From Microbacterium halimionae (GTDB taxonomy: Bacteria > Actinomycetota > Actinomycetes > Actinomycetales > Microbacteriaceae): a DNA stretch of 64,000 nt. The position numbers were made by a program, and so were the translations under genes. Positions 8,132 to 15,618 of this stretch are shown here, piece by piece (positions within the stretch are counted from its first letter, which is position 1; every line of letters begins with the position of its first letter). The notes under the pieces are model-generated. The model worked only from the letters and a program-made list of their open reading frames with translations, was not told the DNA's origin and did not search any database. The stretch is taken from contig NZ_JAAOZB010000002.1 in assembly GCF_011761265.1 (NCBI RefSeq), positions 62,001 to 126,000 of the forward strand, read 5' to 3'.

Positions 8132-9094
8132 CTACTCTTCGTTGGCGTTCCAAGATTCGGCCGCAACTCGGCGGAAGTTGCCGCCGACCACCGCCTCAAT
8201 ATCGCTCGGCGACCACCCTTCACCGGCGAGATGCGAGGCGAGCGTTACGAAAGTTTCTGGCGACATCCACTCGATCGCGCCCCACCGCGTGTAGCTTTCG
8301 TCGAAGACTTCGGGAGTGCGTGCAATCTCCTCACGGAAGTCTACGTAGTCGAACGAGTAGTCCGAGCTGACGCCCGCGTGCTCGATGCCGACGAGTTCAA
8401 CGATGTACTCGAGATGGCGGGTCATGGCCGTGAGCGTCGGAGTGTTGGGGCCTAAGAAAATACCCACACCGGTGATGCCCACGACGCCGCCCGTGTCAGC
8501 GCACGCTCGCGCCTGGTCATCGGTGATGTTGCGCGGATGCTCCCACACGGCGCGCATACAAGAGTGGCTGTAAATCATCGGCTTTACCGAAACGGCGCAC
8601 ATATCGAGGCCCGTGCGCGCGCTGCAGTGAGACCCGTCGGGCACCATTCCCGCCGCGTTCATTTCTCGCACAAGGTCACGTCCCCAGAGCGTGAGCCCGG
8701 TGTCGTCGGCGTCGAGGCAGCCGCACCCAGCGCGATTCTGGTGGTTATATGACGGCCCAAGCGTGCGGACGCCCAGATCTACGAAGCGTCTCACATTATC
8801 GAGGTCGTCGGCGAGGGGCCGCGAGTCTTCGAGGTCGAAAGCAATCGCTAATTGACCAGCGGATGCCGCCGAGACAATGTCGCCAACACTACGAGCGAGC
8901 GTGAAGCCGGCCATCGACTCAACCTGCGAGCGGAACGACGCGAGTAGCTTCACGGAGTCTTCGTGGGTGTGGAGCGAATACCCGACATTGAGCGAAATAA
9001 ACCCGCCGTGTGCGTCTTCGTAGCGCGAGAGCTCGCCGAGATCAGCATCCACCGACAGCGCAACGCACGAATGTTGATCCCACACGAGAGACAT
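8132..9094 (-). CDS. Membrane-dipeptidase-like metallopeptidase (M19 family)
   Basis: 320-residue TIM-barrel amidohydrolase of peptidase family M19 (renal dipeptidase). Visible: D6-x-H8 at the N-terminus, the D-L-E-D bridging-glutamate region, D-G-S-H-C-S, the Y-S-H-S histidine motif with H-P-R-N downstream, and S-S-D near the C-terminus. The canonical N-terminal H-x-D metal ligand pair is here H8-x-C10, so one zinc ligand differs from the textbook enzyme. Start ATG 9094 follows a GGTGA; the longer frame (to 9169) would cross the divergent mogA promoter. It may hydrolyse dipeptides, D-amino-acid dipeptides or an N-acyl substrate. Confidence 0.82.
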   Translation of the reverse strand: MSLVWDQHSCVALSVDADLGELSRYEDAHGGFISLNVGYSLHTHEDSVKLLASFRSQVESMAGFTLARSVGDIVSAASAGQLAIAFDLEDSRPLADDLDNVRRFVDLGVRTLGPSYNHQNRAGCGCLDADDTGLTLWGRDLVREMNAAGMVPDGSHCSARTGLDMCAVSVKPMIYSHSCMRAVWEHPRNITDDQARACADTGGVVGITGVGIFLGPNTPTLTAMTRHLEYIVELVGIEHAGVSSDYSFDYVDFREEIARTPEVFDESYTRWGAIEWMSPETFVTLASHLAGEGWSPSDIEAVVGGNFRRVAAESWNANEE

Positions 9095-9150
9095 CTTGTC
9101 ACCGCGTTGCCAGCATGGCGACGCACGCGCCGACCGTGCTGGCCGGACCA

Positions 9151-9163
9151 TAGGCTGTATCTC
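9151..9163 (+). promoter_or_regulatory. Candidate -10 box for the mogA-moaE operon
   Basis: TAGGCT at 9151-9156 lies seven bases before ATG 9164. No ribosome-binding site is visible, consistent with a leaderless message. Confidence 0.45.
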
Positions 9164-9646
9164 ATGCAACGCACTGCCCTCGTCGTGACGGTTTCAGATC
9201 GGTCAGCGGCGGGAGAACGCCCCGACGCGAGCGGCCCGATCGCCGTCGCTGCACTCCGCGAGGCGGGCTGGACCTGCGACGAGCCGGTTGTGGTTGCCGA
9301 CGGTGCCGACAGCGTCGAGGTGGCACTTCGTGACGCGCTCGCCGCGGGGGCTCGGCTTATCGTGACCACCGGGGGAACCGGAGTTTCGCCGCGAGACGCG
9401 ACCCCGGAGGGCACCGCCCGCGTGCTTACACGTGAGATTCCTGGGATCGGCGAAGAGCTCCGCCGTCGCGGAGTGTTAGAAAAGCCAGCGGGGATGCTGA
9501 CTCGAGGCCTCGCGGGAGTTGTCGACGAAGACAACGCGCTGATCGTGAATCTTCCCGGTTCCACAGCAGCTGTGAGGTCGGGGATGCCCGTGATTCTTTC
9601 CGTTGCCGGTCACGTGATCGACCAGCTGAGTGGGGGAGACCACTGA
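9164..9646 (+). CDS. mogA: Molybdopterin adenylyltransferase-like protein MogA/MoaB
   Basis: 160-residue protein of the MogA/MoaB family, which activates molybdopterin by adenylation before molybdenum insertion by MoeA. The molybdopterin-binding fold is clear: T-V-S-D-R-S-A-x-G near the N-terminus, the T-T-G-G-T-G-V-S-P-R-D-A-T-P-E signature, P-G-I-G-E and L-P-G-S. First gene of a + strand operon; its TGA overlaps the moaE ATG by one base. The pathway partner moeA is on the opposite strand at 11969-13207. MogA and MoaB cannot be separated by eye; no second copy is seen here. Confidence 0.9.
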   Translation: MQRTALVVTVSDRSAAGERPDASGPIAVAALREAGWTCDEPVVVADGADSVEVALRDALAAGARLIVTTGGTGVSPRDATPEGTARVLTREIPGIGEELRRRGVLEKPAGMLTRGLAGVVDEDNALIVNLPGSTAAVRSGMPVILSVAGHVIDQLSGGDH

Positions 9647-10074
9647 TGAATGCCGTGCGTATTGCCCGAATTAGCTCTGACCCGCTCAACCTCGATGAGC
9701 ATCTTCTCGCGGTTGACGACGATTCGGCCGGAGCTGTGACGACGTTCGTTGGGCGCGTCCGCGATCACGATCCGGATGCCGCAACCGCTGTCGTCGCGTT
9801 GGATTATTCAGCTCACCCCGATGCCGCGGCCGCCTTGCTTCGCATCGCTGAGGACGCCACGGGTGACACTGGAGCGCTCGTTGCGGTGAGCCACAGGATT
9901 GGCCGTCTCGAAGTGGGCGACGCGGCCGTCGTGATCGCCGTGGCATCCGCTCATCGTGGAGTGGCGTTCGATGTGTGTCGAGCAGTGATCGAGTCGATTA
10001 AAACTGGCCTTCCGGTGTGGAAGCGCCAGGTTGAAGCCGATGGCACAACGGCGTGGAAAGGCCTCGGGGGCTGA
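9646..10074 (+). CDS. moaE: Molybdopterin synthase large subunit MoaE
   Basis: 142-residue catalytic subunit that, with thiocarboxylated MoaD, converts cyclic pyranopterin monophosphate into molybdopterin. Recognisable elements: G-A-V-T-T-F-V-G-R-V-R-D, the L-D-Y-S-A-H-P strand, H-R-I-G-R-L-E-V-G-D, the A-H-R histidine and the K-T-G-L-P-V-W-K-R active-site lysine region. The start overlaps the mogA stop (TGATG) and the stop overlaps the next start in the same way, indicating translational coupling. moaD lies nearby on the other strand. Confidence 0.93.
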   Translation: MNAVRIARISSDPLNLDEHLLAVDDDSAGAVTTFVGRVRDHDPDAATAVVALDYSAHPDAAAALLRIAEDATGDTGALVAVSHRIGRLEVGDAAVVIAVASAHRGVAFDVCRAVIESIKTGLPVWKRQVEADGTTAWKGLGG

Positions 10075-10385
10075 TGGCTGAGCCTGCAGGCGGGGCCACC
10101 CGCCGTATCGAACTGCGACTGCATAAACCGTGGTTTGCGCTCTATGCCGGCGTGAGGCCGACGCTCGTTATCGAAGGTCGGGGCCAGCCTGTGCAGTGGG
10201 GAGTCGGTACGTGGCAGGTCGCTGCGGATCGACCGGTGAACCTCGGAATCTTTCTCTTCAATCGCGTGTGGCGCTTCGGTCAGGCCGAGTTCACGCTGCG
10301 ACCGGAACACTCATCCGCACTGCTCTACCGGGCGCCGGCTCTGCCTTTTCGTCACGGCCGGCTTCAGCTGAAAAGCGACGATTGA
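10074..10385 (+). CDS. Uncharacterised 103-residue protein of the Moco operon
   Basis: I do not recognise this protein. It is translationally coupled to moaE through a TGATG overlap and ends directly against moaD on the opposite strand (stop codons abut at 10385/10386). It is mostly beta by eye, with a K-P-W-F-A-L-Y-A-G-V start, a G-R-G-Q-P-V-Q-W-G-V-G-T-W-Q-V core and an R-V-W-R-F-G-Q-A-E segment; no cysteine, no signal peptide and no membrane segment. The aromatic- and glycine-rich strands suggest a small beta-barrel or sandwich. The context suggests a role in cofactor synthesis, storage or regulation, but this is inference only. Confidence 0.7.
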   Translation: MAEPAGGATRRIELRLHKPWFALYAGVRPTLVIEGRGQPVQWGVGTWQVAADRPVNLGIFLFNRVWRFGQAEFTLRPEHSSALLYRAPALPFRHGRLQLKSDD

Positions 10386-10619
10386 TTAGCCCCCGGCAAA
10401 AGGCGGGAGCACATCAACCACAGCGTCATCGGTGAGTACCGTGTCGTCCTCGACACGCGATCCATCAACGAGAACAGCGCACTTCGGCAAAATGCCGCCG
10501 AGACCCGGGCGCTCGGTCGCGAGCGCCGAGCGCAGGTCGCCGAGGGTGGCGTCGCTTCGGGCTTCTTGGGTTCGACCCGCGGCCTCTTCAGCTGCGGCAA
10601 AGTAGCGGACGAGAGCCAT
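10386..10619 (-). CDS. moaD: Molybdopterin synthase sulfur-carrier subunit MoaD
   Basis: 77-residue ubiquitin-like protein ending in the diagnostic Gly-Gly, the residue pair adenylated by MoeB and converted to thiocarboxylate for sulfur transfer to MoaE. The fold signature is present: a V-R-Y-F-A-A-A-E-E-A-A-G start, a central L-V-D-G strand, and D-A-V-V-D-V-L-P-P-F-A-G-G at the end. Last gene of the - strand operon moeB-moeA-moaC-mobA-DUF6457-moaD; its start overlaps the DUF6457 stop by one base. Confidence 0.92.
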   Translation of the reverse strand: MALVRYFAAAEEAAGRTQEARSDATLGDLRSALATERPGLGGILPKCAVLVDGSRVEDDTVLTDDAVVDVLPPFAGG

Positions 10620-10894
10620 TAGACATCCTTCTTTTCTGTCGTGGCAAGAGCTGTGATCTCGGCAACAGCCGCGCGAACCTGGTCGGGCGTGCCACCCTGG
10701 CGGCCAGCGACAAGACCTGCCGCGAACGCACTGAGGGGCGCTGCGGGACGAGCAACACCGGCGGCGACATCACGCGCCAGATCGAGAATCAGCGCCACCG
10801 GTAGGTCTTCACGCCTGATCGAAAAATGCTTGCACAGCACTTCAGCCCACTCATCGAGAGCTTCGGGCGGGAGCGTTCGCTGCGGCTCGGTCAT
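10619..10894 (-). CDS. DUF6457-like protein of the molybdenum-cofactor operon
   Basis: 91-residue helical protein. The L-D-E-W region, the L-I-L-D-L-A-R-D-V-A-A-G-V-A-R-P-A-A-P-L helix and the following A-A-G-L-V-A-G motif match what I know as DUF6457, a small actinobacterial family found beside or fused to MobA. No enzymatic motif is visible. Overlaps mobA by four bases at its start and moaD by one base at its end, so it is surely cotranscribed with them. It probably acts with MobA, but the function is not established. Confidence 0.8.
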   Translation of the reverse strand: MTEPQRTLPPEALDEWAEVLCKHFSIRREDLPVALILDLARDVAAGVARPAAPLSAFAAGLVAGRQGGTPDQVRAAVAEITALATTEKKDV

Positions 10895-11499
10895 GAGGGA
10901 TCCTCTCGAGTGTCGACCTGCAGTTGTGCCGTCTCGACATCCTGCCAGGTGTCCACGTCTGCGACCACATGGTCGGGGGCTGCGATCACGGCGATCGCCA
11001 AGTCATCGAGCAGCGCTCGCATAGAGGCGTTCCGGCCGGCATCGGGCAGAGCGGATGCCGCAGCTACAAGCGCGGGTGTGCGGTAGGCCCCAATCATCCA
11101 CTGCGGGCGCGAGGCGGTATCGCCGAGACACACTCCGTCAGTGTCGCCGGGCAACAGGGCGATGGCGTCCGTGAGCATCGCCCCGGCAGCATGTGCCTCG
11201 AGCAGGTCGCACGCCAGAATGAGTGTCCATTCCGAATCCGTCGTTCCGGCGGCCAGCGCTGCAACGGTTGCGGCTGCTGGTCCCGTAAAAGGCGGATCTT
11301 CGCGAACCCACGTGATGCCGACTGCTTCGTCCGTCGAAAGTTCGGGACCCACTGCGGTGATACTTTCGCATCCCGCTGCACGAGCCGCGGCGATCGCTCG
11401 ATCCAGCAGTGTTTGCCCATCGCGCGCAAACAGCTGTTTTACGGCGCCGTCGAGCCGCGCAGCGCGTCCGCCCGCGAGCAGGATTGCGTTGATATTCAC
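10891..11499 (-). CDS. mobA: Molybdenum cofactor guanylyltransferase MobA-like
   Basis: 202-residue nucleotidyltransferase that would attach GMP to molybdopterin, giving the MGD form used by DMSO-reductase-type enzymes such as the one at 3250. The nucleotide-binding L-A-G-G-x-x-x-R-L-D-G-x-x-K loop lies at residues 8-21, the P-P-F-T-G-P region follows at about 88, and the metal-binding A-C-D motif (L-I-L-A-C-D) is at about 110. Overlaps moaC upstream and DUF6457 downstream by four bases each. A related cytidylyltransferase (MocA) cannot be fully excluded. Confidence 0.88.
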   Translation of the reverse strand: MNINAILLAGGRAARLDGAVKQLFARDGQTLLDRAIAAARAAGCESITAVGPELSTDEAVGITWVREDPPFTGPAAATVAALAAGTTDSEWTLILACDLLEAHAAGAMLTDAIALLPGDTDGVCLGDTASRPQWMIGAYRTPALVAAASALPDAGRNASMRALLDDLAIAVIAAPDHVVADVDTWQDVETAQLQVDTREDPS

Positions 11500-11972
11500 T
11501 CTTCACCGGGCCGTTTCCATGGCCCGGACTTTCCGCCTTCTTTGGCAACGATTCGCACGTTCTCGATCGAGGTGGCTTTGTCCATGCCTTTCACCATGTC
11601 GACGATGGCGAGTGCTGCAACCGACACGGCGGTGAGGGCTTCCATCTCGACGCCGGTACGGTCAGCCGTCCGAACGACAGCTTCGATTGCGACGCCCTCG
11701 TCGCCGAGGTCGAGGTCGACGACGACTCCGTGCACTCCGATCACGTGGGCGAGAGGCAGGAGCGCGGGGGTTTGCTTCGCACCCTGAATGCCGGCGATAC
11801 GTGCAACCGCGAGCACATCGCCCTTTGGTGCCGTGCCGTCGCGGAGGGCTGCCACAACATCGGGGGAGCAACGCACGAAGCCGCGGGCTTTCGCTGCACG
11901 AACTGTGGGCTGCTTAGCTGTGACATCAACCATGCGGGCGTGGCCCGCGGCATCCAGGTGCGTGAAACTCAT
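11496..11972 (-). CDS. moaC: Cyclic pyranopterin monophosphate synthase MoaC
   Basis: 158-residue enzyme that works after MoaA in the first step of molybdenum-cofactor synthesis. Family signatures: M-V-D-V-T-A-K near the start, K-G-D-V-L-A-V-A-R-I-A-G-I-Q-G-A-K-Q-T, the L-P-L-A-H strand with its active-site histidine, T-G-V-E-M-E-A-L-T-A-V-S-V, and the D-M-V-K-G-M-D-K lysine motif. Start ATG 11972 overlaps the moeA stop (ATGA); the longer frame runs antisense-like, low-complexity arginine sequence. Overlaps mobA by four bases. Confidence 0.94.
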   Translation of the reverse strand: MSFTHLDAAGHARMVDVTAKQPTVRAAKARGFVRCSPDVVAALRDGTAPKGDVLAVARIAGIQGAKQTPALLPLAHVIGVHGVVVDLDLGDEGVAIEAVVRTADRTGVEMEALTAVSVAALAIVDMVKGMDKATSIENVRIVAKEGGKSGPWKRPGEE

Positions 11973-13207
11973 GACACCAGCATGACATTGACGAACGTGC
12001 CGACGGCGACCTCTGCGACCTCCGCCGCGACAACTGCATAGGCCTCGGCGCGCGCCAGTCCGCCGGCGAGGTGCGATGCACCCGAAGTGGCAGGGGCAAC
12101 TGTCCACCCGGCGGGGTCGGTGCGATCGATCACAACGGGAAGATACTGGCGTCGGCCTGGAGGGGTCCGCCACGCGGCGCTCGTCTGCATCCGCAGCACC
12201 GGGCGTTGCAGCTCGGTGCGACCTTGCATCGCGAGGAGCGCGGGGCGCACGAAAACCTCGAAAGACACGGCCGAACTCACAGGGTTTCCGGGGAGCCCGA
12301 ACAGGAGAACGCCGCTTGCGAGCTGGCCAAAGCCCTGGGGCTTTCCTGGCTGCATTTTGACCTTCGAGAACGACATCTCGCCGCCGGGGCCGAGCGCAGT
12401 CTTTACGACTTCGTACGCTCCGGCGCTGACACCGCCGGAGAAGATGACGGCGTCGGCGCCGCGGGCTGTGGCATCCGTGAGTGCACGACGGAGGCTCTCA
12501 TCATCGTCGGGGACGCTCGTTCGCAGCACCAGATCGGCGCCCGCGTCCGCTGCAAGGGCCGCGAGCAAGGTGCTGTTGGACTCGGGAATCTGTCCGCGGC
12601 GGAGCGGCTCGCCAGGCGAGACAAGCTCAGAGCCGGTAGAAATAACGGCGACACGCGGGCGCCGCGAGACCACAAGCTCTGGGACACCGGCAGCCGCAGC
12701 AGCGGCGGCTTGGAGTGCGCCGACTTCGATTCCGGCGGGCATGACCTCGTCGCCGCTGTGGGCATCGCCGGCGCGCAGGCGCACGTGTGCGCCGCGTCGC
12801 GCTGGAGCTGCCAATACTTCGATTTCACCGAGGGAGTCGTCGAGTCCGCCCGTGGTCTCTTCGAAGGGCACGATAGCGTCGGCGTCTGTCGGAAGCGCCG
12901 AGCCCGTCATGATGCGGGCGGCTTCGCCGTCTCTCAGACGCGGGTCGAGATCGCTGCCGGCGGGAAGATCAGCAACAACCTGCAGTCGCACGGGATGATC
13001 GGCGGATGCCCGAGCCACATCGCTCCAGCGAACAGCAAAGCCGTCCATGGCTGAGTTGTCGAAAACTGGGATGTCGACCGCCGCCCGGACAGGCTCACGA
13101 AGGGTGCGTCCAGCCGCCAGGTCGAGAGAGACTTTCTCCGTCTCAACGAGGCGGACGGCTGCCAGGATGCTGGCGAGGTGGTCTTCTACGTCGAGCATCT
13201 CGTTCAT
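11969..13207 (-). CDS. moeA: Molybdopterin molybdenumtransferase MoeA
   Basis: 412-residue enzyme that inserts molybdate into adenylated molybdopterin. Visible: D-N-S-A-M-D-G-F-A at residues 50-58, R-I-M-T-G-S-A-L-P, the S-T-G-S-E-L domain-III strand, F-S-G-G-V-S-A-G, Q-P-G-K-P-Q-G-F-G and L-P-G-N-P-V-S-S. Domain IV follows to the C-terminus. Start ATG 13207 overlaps the moeB stop in an ATGA; a GTG at 13243 is also in frame but less likely. Works with the MogA-like protein at 9164. Confidence 0.94.
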   Translation of the reverse strand: MNEMLDVEDHLASILAAVRLVETEKVSLDLAAGRTLREPVRAAVDIPVFDNSAMDGFAVRWSDVARASADHPVRLQVVADLPAGSDLDPRLRDGEAARIMTGSALPTDADAIVPFEETTGGLDDSLGEIEVLAAPARRGAHVRLRAGDAHSGDEVMPAGIEVGALQAAAAAAAGVPELVVSRRPRVAVISTGSELVSPGEPLRRGQIPESNSTLLAALAADAGADLVLRTSVPDDDESLRRALTDATARGADAVIFSGGVSAGAYEVVKTALGPGGEMSFSKVKMQPGKPQGFGQLASGVLLFGLPGNPVSSAVSFEVFVRPALLAMQGRTELQRPVLRMQTSAAWRTPPGRRQYLPVVIDRTDPAGWTVAPATSGASHLAGGLARAEAYAVVAAEVAEVAVGTFVNVMLVS

Positions 13208-14319
13208 ACGGTCTGTTGCGCTTCGCTCTGGGCCTCGCGCCACGCCACCATGCCACCTGTCAGCACGGATGCCGCAACCCCGCGTCCGCGCAGCAGGTCA
13301 GCTGCCCGTTGGGCGCGCATTCCGCTTTCGCAGACGACGACGATCGGCCCGCTGCCCGCCCGGTTCGGATCATCGAGCAGTTCGGCGAGGGGTAACTCGA
13401 TCACGTCGGGGATGGTGCCGTTCGCGGTTTCGCTGGGCTCTCTTACATCGATCAGCACTGAACCTGAGGCTTGGGCTTCGAGCGCGCCCGCAACAGTGAC
13501 GTGTGGCGCTTTAACTCGCGACGCTGGCTCTGGCGCGCGCGTCCATCGCATGCGGGAGGAGCGGAGTGTTACTTCGCTTTGGCGCGCGCGCATGCTGTCG
13601 ATCACGAGGATGCGCCCGAGGAGAGGTTCGCCGATACCGGCGATGAGCTTGATGGCCTCAATCGCCATGACACCGCCCGCCTGCATGCACAACGCCCCGA
13701 GCACGCCTACATCGGCGCACGTCGGTACTTCGCCGACACTGCCATCGGGGTAAAGGTCGGAGAGGACGATGGGTTCAGTGCCCTTGGGCGGGTTCGACCA
13801 AAAGACAGTGACCTGCGCGTCGAACCCTTGCACTGTGCCCCAGACGAGCGGCACCTGAAGCTCTTCGCACGCTGCCGCGATCGCGTGGCGTGTCTCGAAC
13901 GTGTCGGTGCCATCGATAACGACATCGGCGCCGGCAAGTTCTTCGCGGGCGTTTTCTGCGGTGAGGCGCACGCGGCGCGCACGCACCGTGGTTTCTGGTG
14001 CGAGGTCGCTGGCGACTCGGATCGCGCTCTCGACTTTGGCAGCACCTATATCGCCACGGCGATGCATGATTTGACGCTGCAGATTGGTGTGCTCGACGAC
14101 GTCGTCGTCGATGACGGTGAGCATCCCGACGCCTGCCGCAGCAAGGGCGAGAACGCTGGGTGAACCCAAGCCGCCTGCGCCGACAATTGCGACGTGGGCG
14201 GCCGATAGCCGGCGCTGGCTGATGTCGCCGAATCCAGCGAGCACGGTGTGGCGCGCGGTGCGGGTGCGCTCGCTCGCGCTCAGTTCGGCGACGGGCTCGA
14301 CAAGGGGTGGCAAGGGCAT
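13204..14319 (-). CDS. moeB: Molybdopterin-synthase adenylyltransferase MoeB with rhodanese domain
   Basis: 371-residue E1-like enzyme that adenylates the MoaD C-terminus. The ThiF/MoeB ATP-binding G-A-G-G-L-G-S lies at 47-53, with the D-D-D-V-V-E-x-T-N-L-Q-R-Q motif just after; residues about 270-365 are a rhodanese domain with catalytic C330 in C-E-S-G-M-R. The fusion can provide the sulfur that becomes the MoaD thiocarboxylate. I prefer ATG 14319 over an in-frame GTG at 14343, because TACTCT lies exactly six bases upstream of it, giving a leaderless start. First gene of the - strand Moco operon, divergent from the molybdate-sensor gene. Confidence 0.9.
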   Translation of the reverse strand: MPLPPLVEPVAELSASERTRTARHTVLAGFGDISQRRLSAAHVAIVGAGGLGSPSVLALAAAGVGMLTVIDDDVVEHTNLQRQIMHRRGDIGAAKVESAIRVASDLAPETTVRARRVRLTAENAREELAGADVVIDGTDTFETRHAIAAACEELQVPLVWGTVQGFDAQVTVFWSNPPKGTEPIVLSDLYPDGSVGEVPTCADVGVLGALCMQAGGVMAIEAIKLIAGIGEPLLGRILVIDSMRARQSEVTLRSSRMRWTRAPEPASRVKAPHVTVAGALEAQASGSVLIDVREPSETANGTIPDVIELPLAELLDDPNRAGSGPIVVVCESGMRAQRAADLLRGRGVAASVLTGGMVAWREAQSEAQQTV

Positions 14320-14331
14320 GTTCCCAGAGTA
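14320..14331 (-). promoter_or_regulatory. Candidate -10 box for the moeB operon
   Basis: On the - strand TACTCT (14331-14326) is followed by six bases and ATG 14319. It supports 14319 as the start and a leaderless operon message. Confidence 0.45.
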
Positions 14332-14417
14332 ATCCCGTGCCACTGCTGCGGATCCGCTGCTTACATTGGTGCCGCTTGAGCGGAAAAAAAGTTAGCCAAG
14401 ATCCGTAAAAGCGGAGA

Positions 14418-14429
14418 TAGTATCGACAG
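14418..14429 (+). promoter_or_regulatory. Candidate -10 box for the molybdate sensor-modABC operon
   Basis: TAGTAT at 14418-14423 is followed by six bases and the GTG at 14430, the same leaderless layout as moeB on the other strand. The 98 bases between the two starts must hold control sites for both operons; I see no convincing ModE-type palindrome. Confidence 0.5.
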
Positions 14430-14822
14430 GTGCACTCCTATCGAATCGCTCATGCCGCTCGACTGCTCGGTGTGAGCGACGACACAGTTCGCCGGTGGAT
14501 AGATCAGGGAGCACTGCCAACGACGGGGGAAAGCCCTGTGACAGTTCCGGGAGACGCACTTGCTGTCCACGCAGCGCACGTCGCTGCTGCAGCGCAAGAT
14601 CCGAGCGACGCCCTCTCGAGTGCTCGCAACAAGTTTGTCGGGCTCGTGACGCGGGTGCAGATTGACGGCGTGATGGCGCAGGTCGACATCCAGGCGGGTC
14701 CTCATCGTGTGGTGTCTCTGATGTCTGCCGAGGCAGTGCGAGAGCTCGAGCTCGAGCCAGGTTCGCTTGCTGTGGCCGTCGTCAAAGCGACAAATGTCAT
14801 TGTTGAAACGCCGAAGGACTGA
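14430..14822 (+). CDS. HTH-Mop molybdate-binding regulator (MerR-type HTH plus TOBE domain)
   Basis: 130-residue protein with an N-terminal helix-turn-helix of the excisionase/MerR type (residues about 3-40, Y-R-I-A-x-A-A-R-L-L-G-V-S-D-D-T-V-R-R-W) and a C-terminal Mop/TOBE domain (about 62-125, N-K-F-V-G-L-V-T-R-V and A-V-V-K-A-T-N-V-I-V-E). Mop domains bind molybdate as oligomers, so this is a short ModE-like sensor or a Mo-storage protein with DNA-binding ability. GTG 14430 lies directly after a -10 box. It is one base from modA, so it is cotranscribed with the molybdate transporter it probably controls; it may also act on the divergent moeB operon. Confidence 0.85.
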   Translation: MHSYRIAHAARLLGVSDDTVRRWIDQGALPTTGESPVTVPGDALAVHAAHVAAAAQDPSDALSSARNKFVGLVTRVQIDGVMAQVDIQAGPHRVVSLMSAEAVRELELEPGSLAVAVVKATNVIVETPKD

Positions 14823-14823
14823 C

Positions 14824-15618
14824 ATGCGAACGAAACGAGTTCTTACCGCCGTCGTGGGAGCCGCGCTCACGATCTTCGCGCTCGCCGGGTGCACATCGAC
14901 TGAGACAGGCGAGGCATCCGGCTCTTTCGCGTCAGACGATGACCTGTCGGGAACGTTGACGATCGCAGCGGCAGCATCGCTGGGGGCCGCGTTCGACCAG
15001 ATAACCGTCGACTTCGAGCGTCAGCATCCCGGCGTGACTATTTCTCCGATCACTTACGACGGGTCGTCGACGCTCGCAACACAAATTGTCGAAGGTGCAC
15101 CTATCGATGTGTTCGCGTCAGCAGATGAGGCAAACATGCAAAAAGTGGTTGATGCGGGCCTTGCGAGCAATCCCGTCGACTTCGCTACCAACACGCTTGT
15201 GATCGTGACGCCTGAGTCGAACCCTGCCGGCATCGAGACGCTTGCGGATCTCGCGGAGCCGGCGGCCGCAGTTGTGCTGTGCGCTGCCGAGGTTCCGTGC
15301 GGGGCCGCGGCGCACACCTTGCTCGCAAACGCGGGCGTTGAGGTGACGCCTGTGAGCTCGGAACAGAATGTGACCGCAGTGCTCACGAAGGTCGAAGCAG
15401 GTGAGGCCGACGCGGGCCTTGTCTACGCAACGGATGCCGCAGGCGTCGCTGACGTGCTGACGATCGTTCCGGAGGGCGCAGCTGACGTCGTGAATACCTA
15501 CCCCATTGCGGCCCTCAGTGACTCTTCGAATTCGGATGCGGCTGACGCCTTCGTTGCGTTTGTGGCGAGTGAAGAAGGCCAGAAGTTGCTGGCTGATGCC
15601 GGATTCGGGTCACCGTGA
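14824..15618 (+). CDS. modA: Molybdate ABC transporter, substrate-binding lipoprotein ModA
   Basis: 264-residue periplasmic-type binding protein. A lipoprotein signal peptide is clear: basic start, hydrophobic core and L-A-G-C with lipidated Cys23. The mature part opens with the L-T-I-A-A-A-A-S-L strand whose serines bind the oxyanion in ModA, then V-F-A-S-A-D and A-G-L-V-Y-A-T-D-A, the usual ModA segments. ATG 14824 is one base after the regulator stop, and the stop overlaps modB in GTGA. Tungstate could also be bound. Confidence 0.92.
   Translation: MRTKRVLTAVVGAALTIFALAGCTSTETGEASGSFASDDDLSGTLTIAAAASLGAAFDQITVDFERQHPGVTISPITYDGSSTLATQIVEGAPIDVFASADEANMQKVVDAGLASNPVDFATNTLVIVTPESNPAGIETLADLAEPAAAVVLCAAEVPCGAAAHTLLANAGVEVTPVSSEQNVTAVLTKVEAGEADAGLVYATDAAGVADVLTIVPEGAADVVNTYPIAALSDSSNSDAADAFVAFVASEEGQKLLADAGFGSP

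Noticed and set aside
12071..13054. 327-codon open frame on the + strand inside moeA
   Set aside because: Low-complexity Gly/Arg/Ala composition and complete overlap with moeA motifs; a GC-driven shadow.
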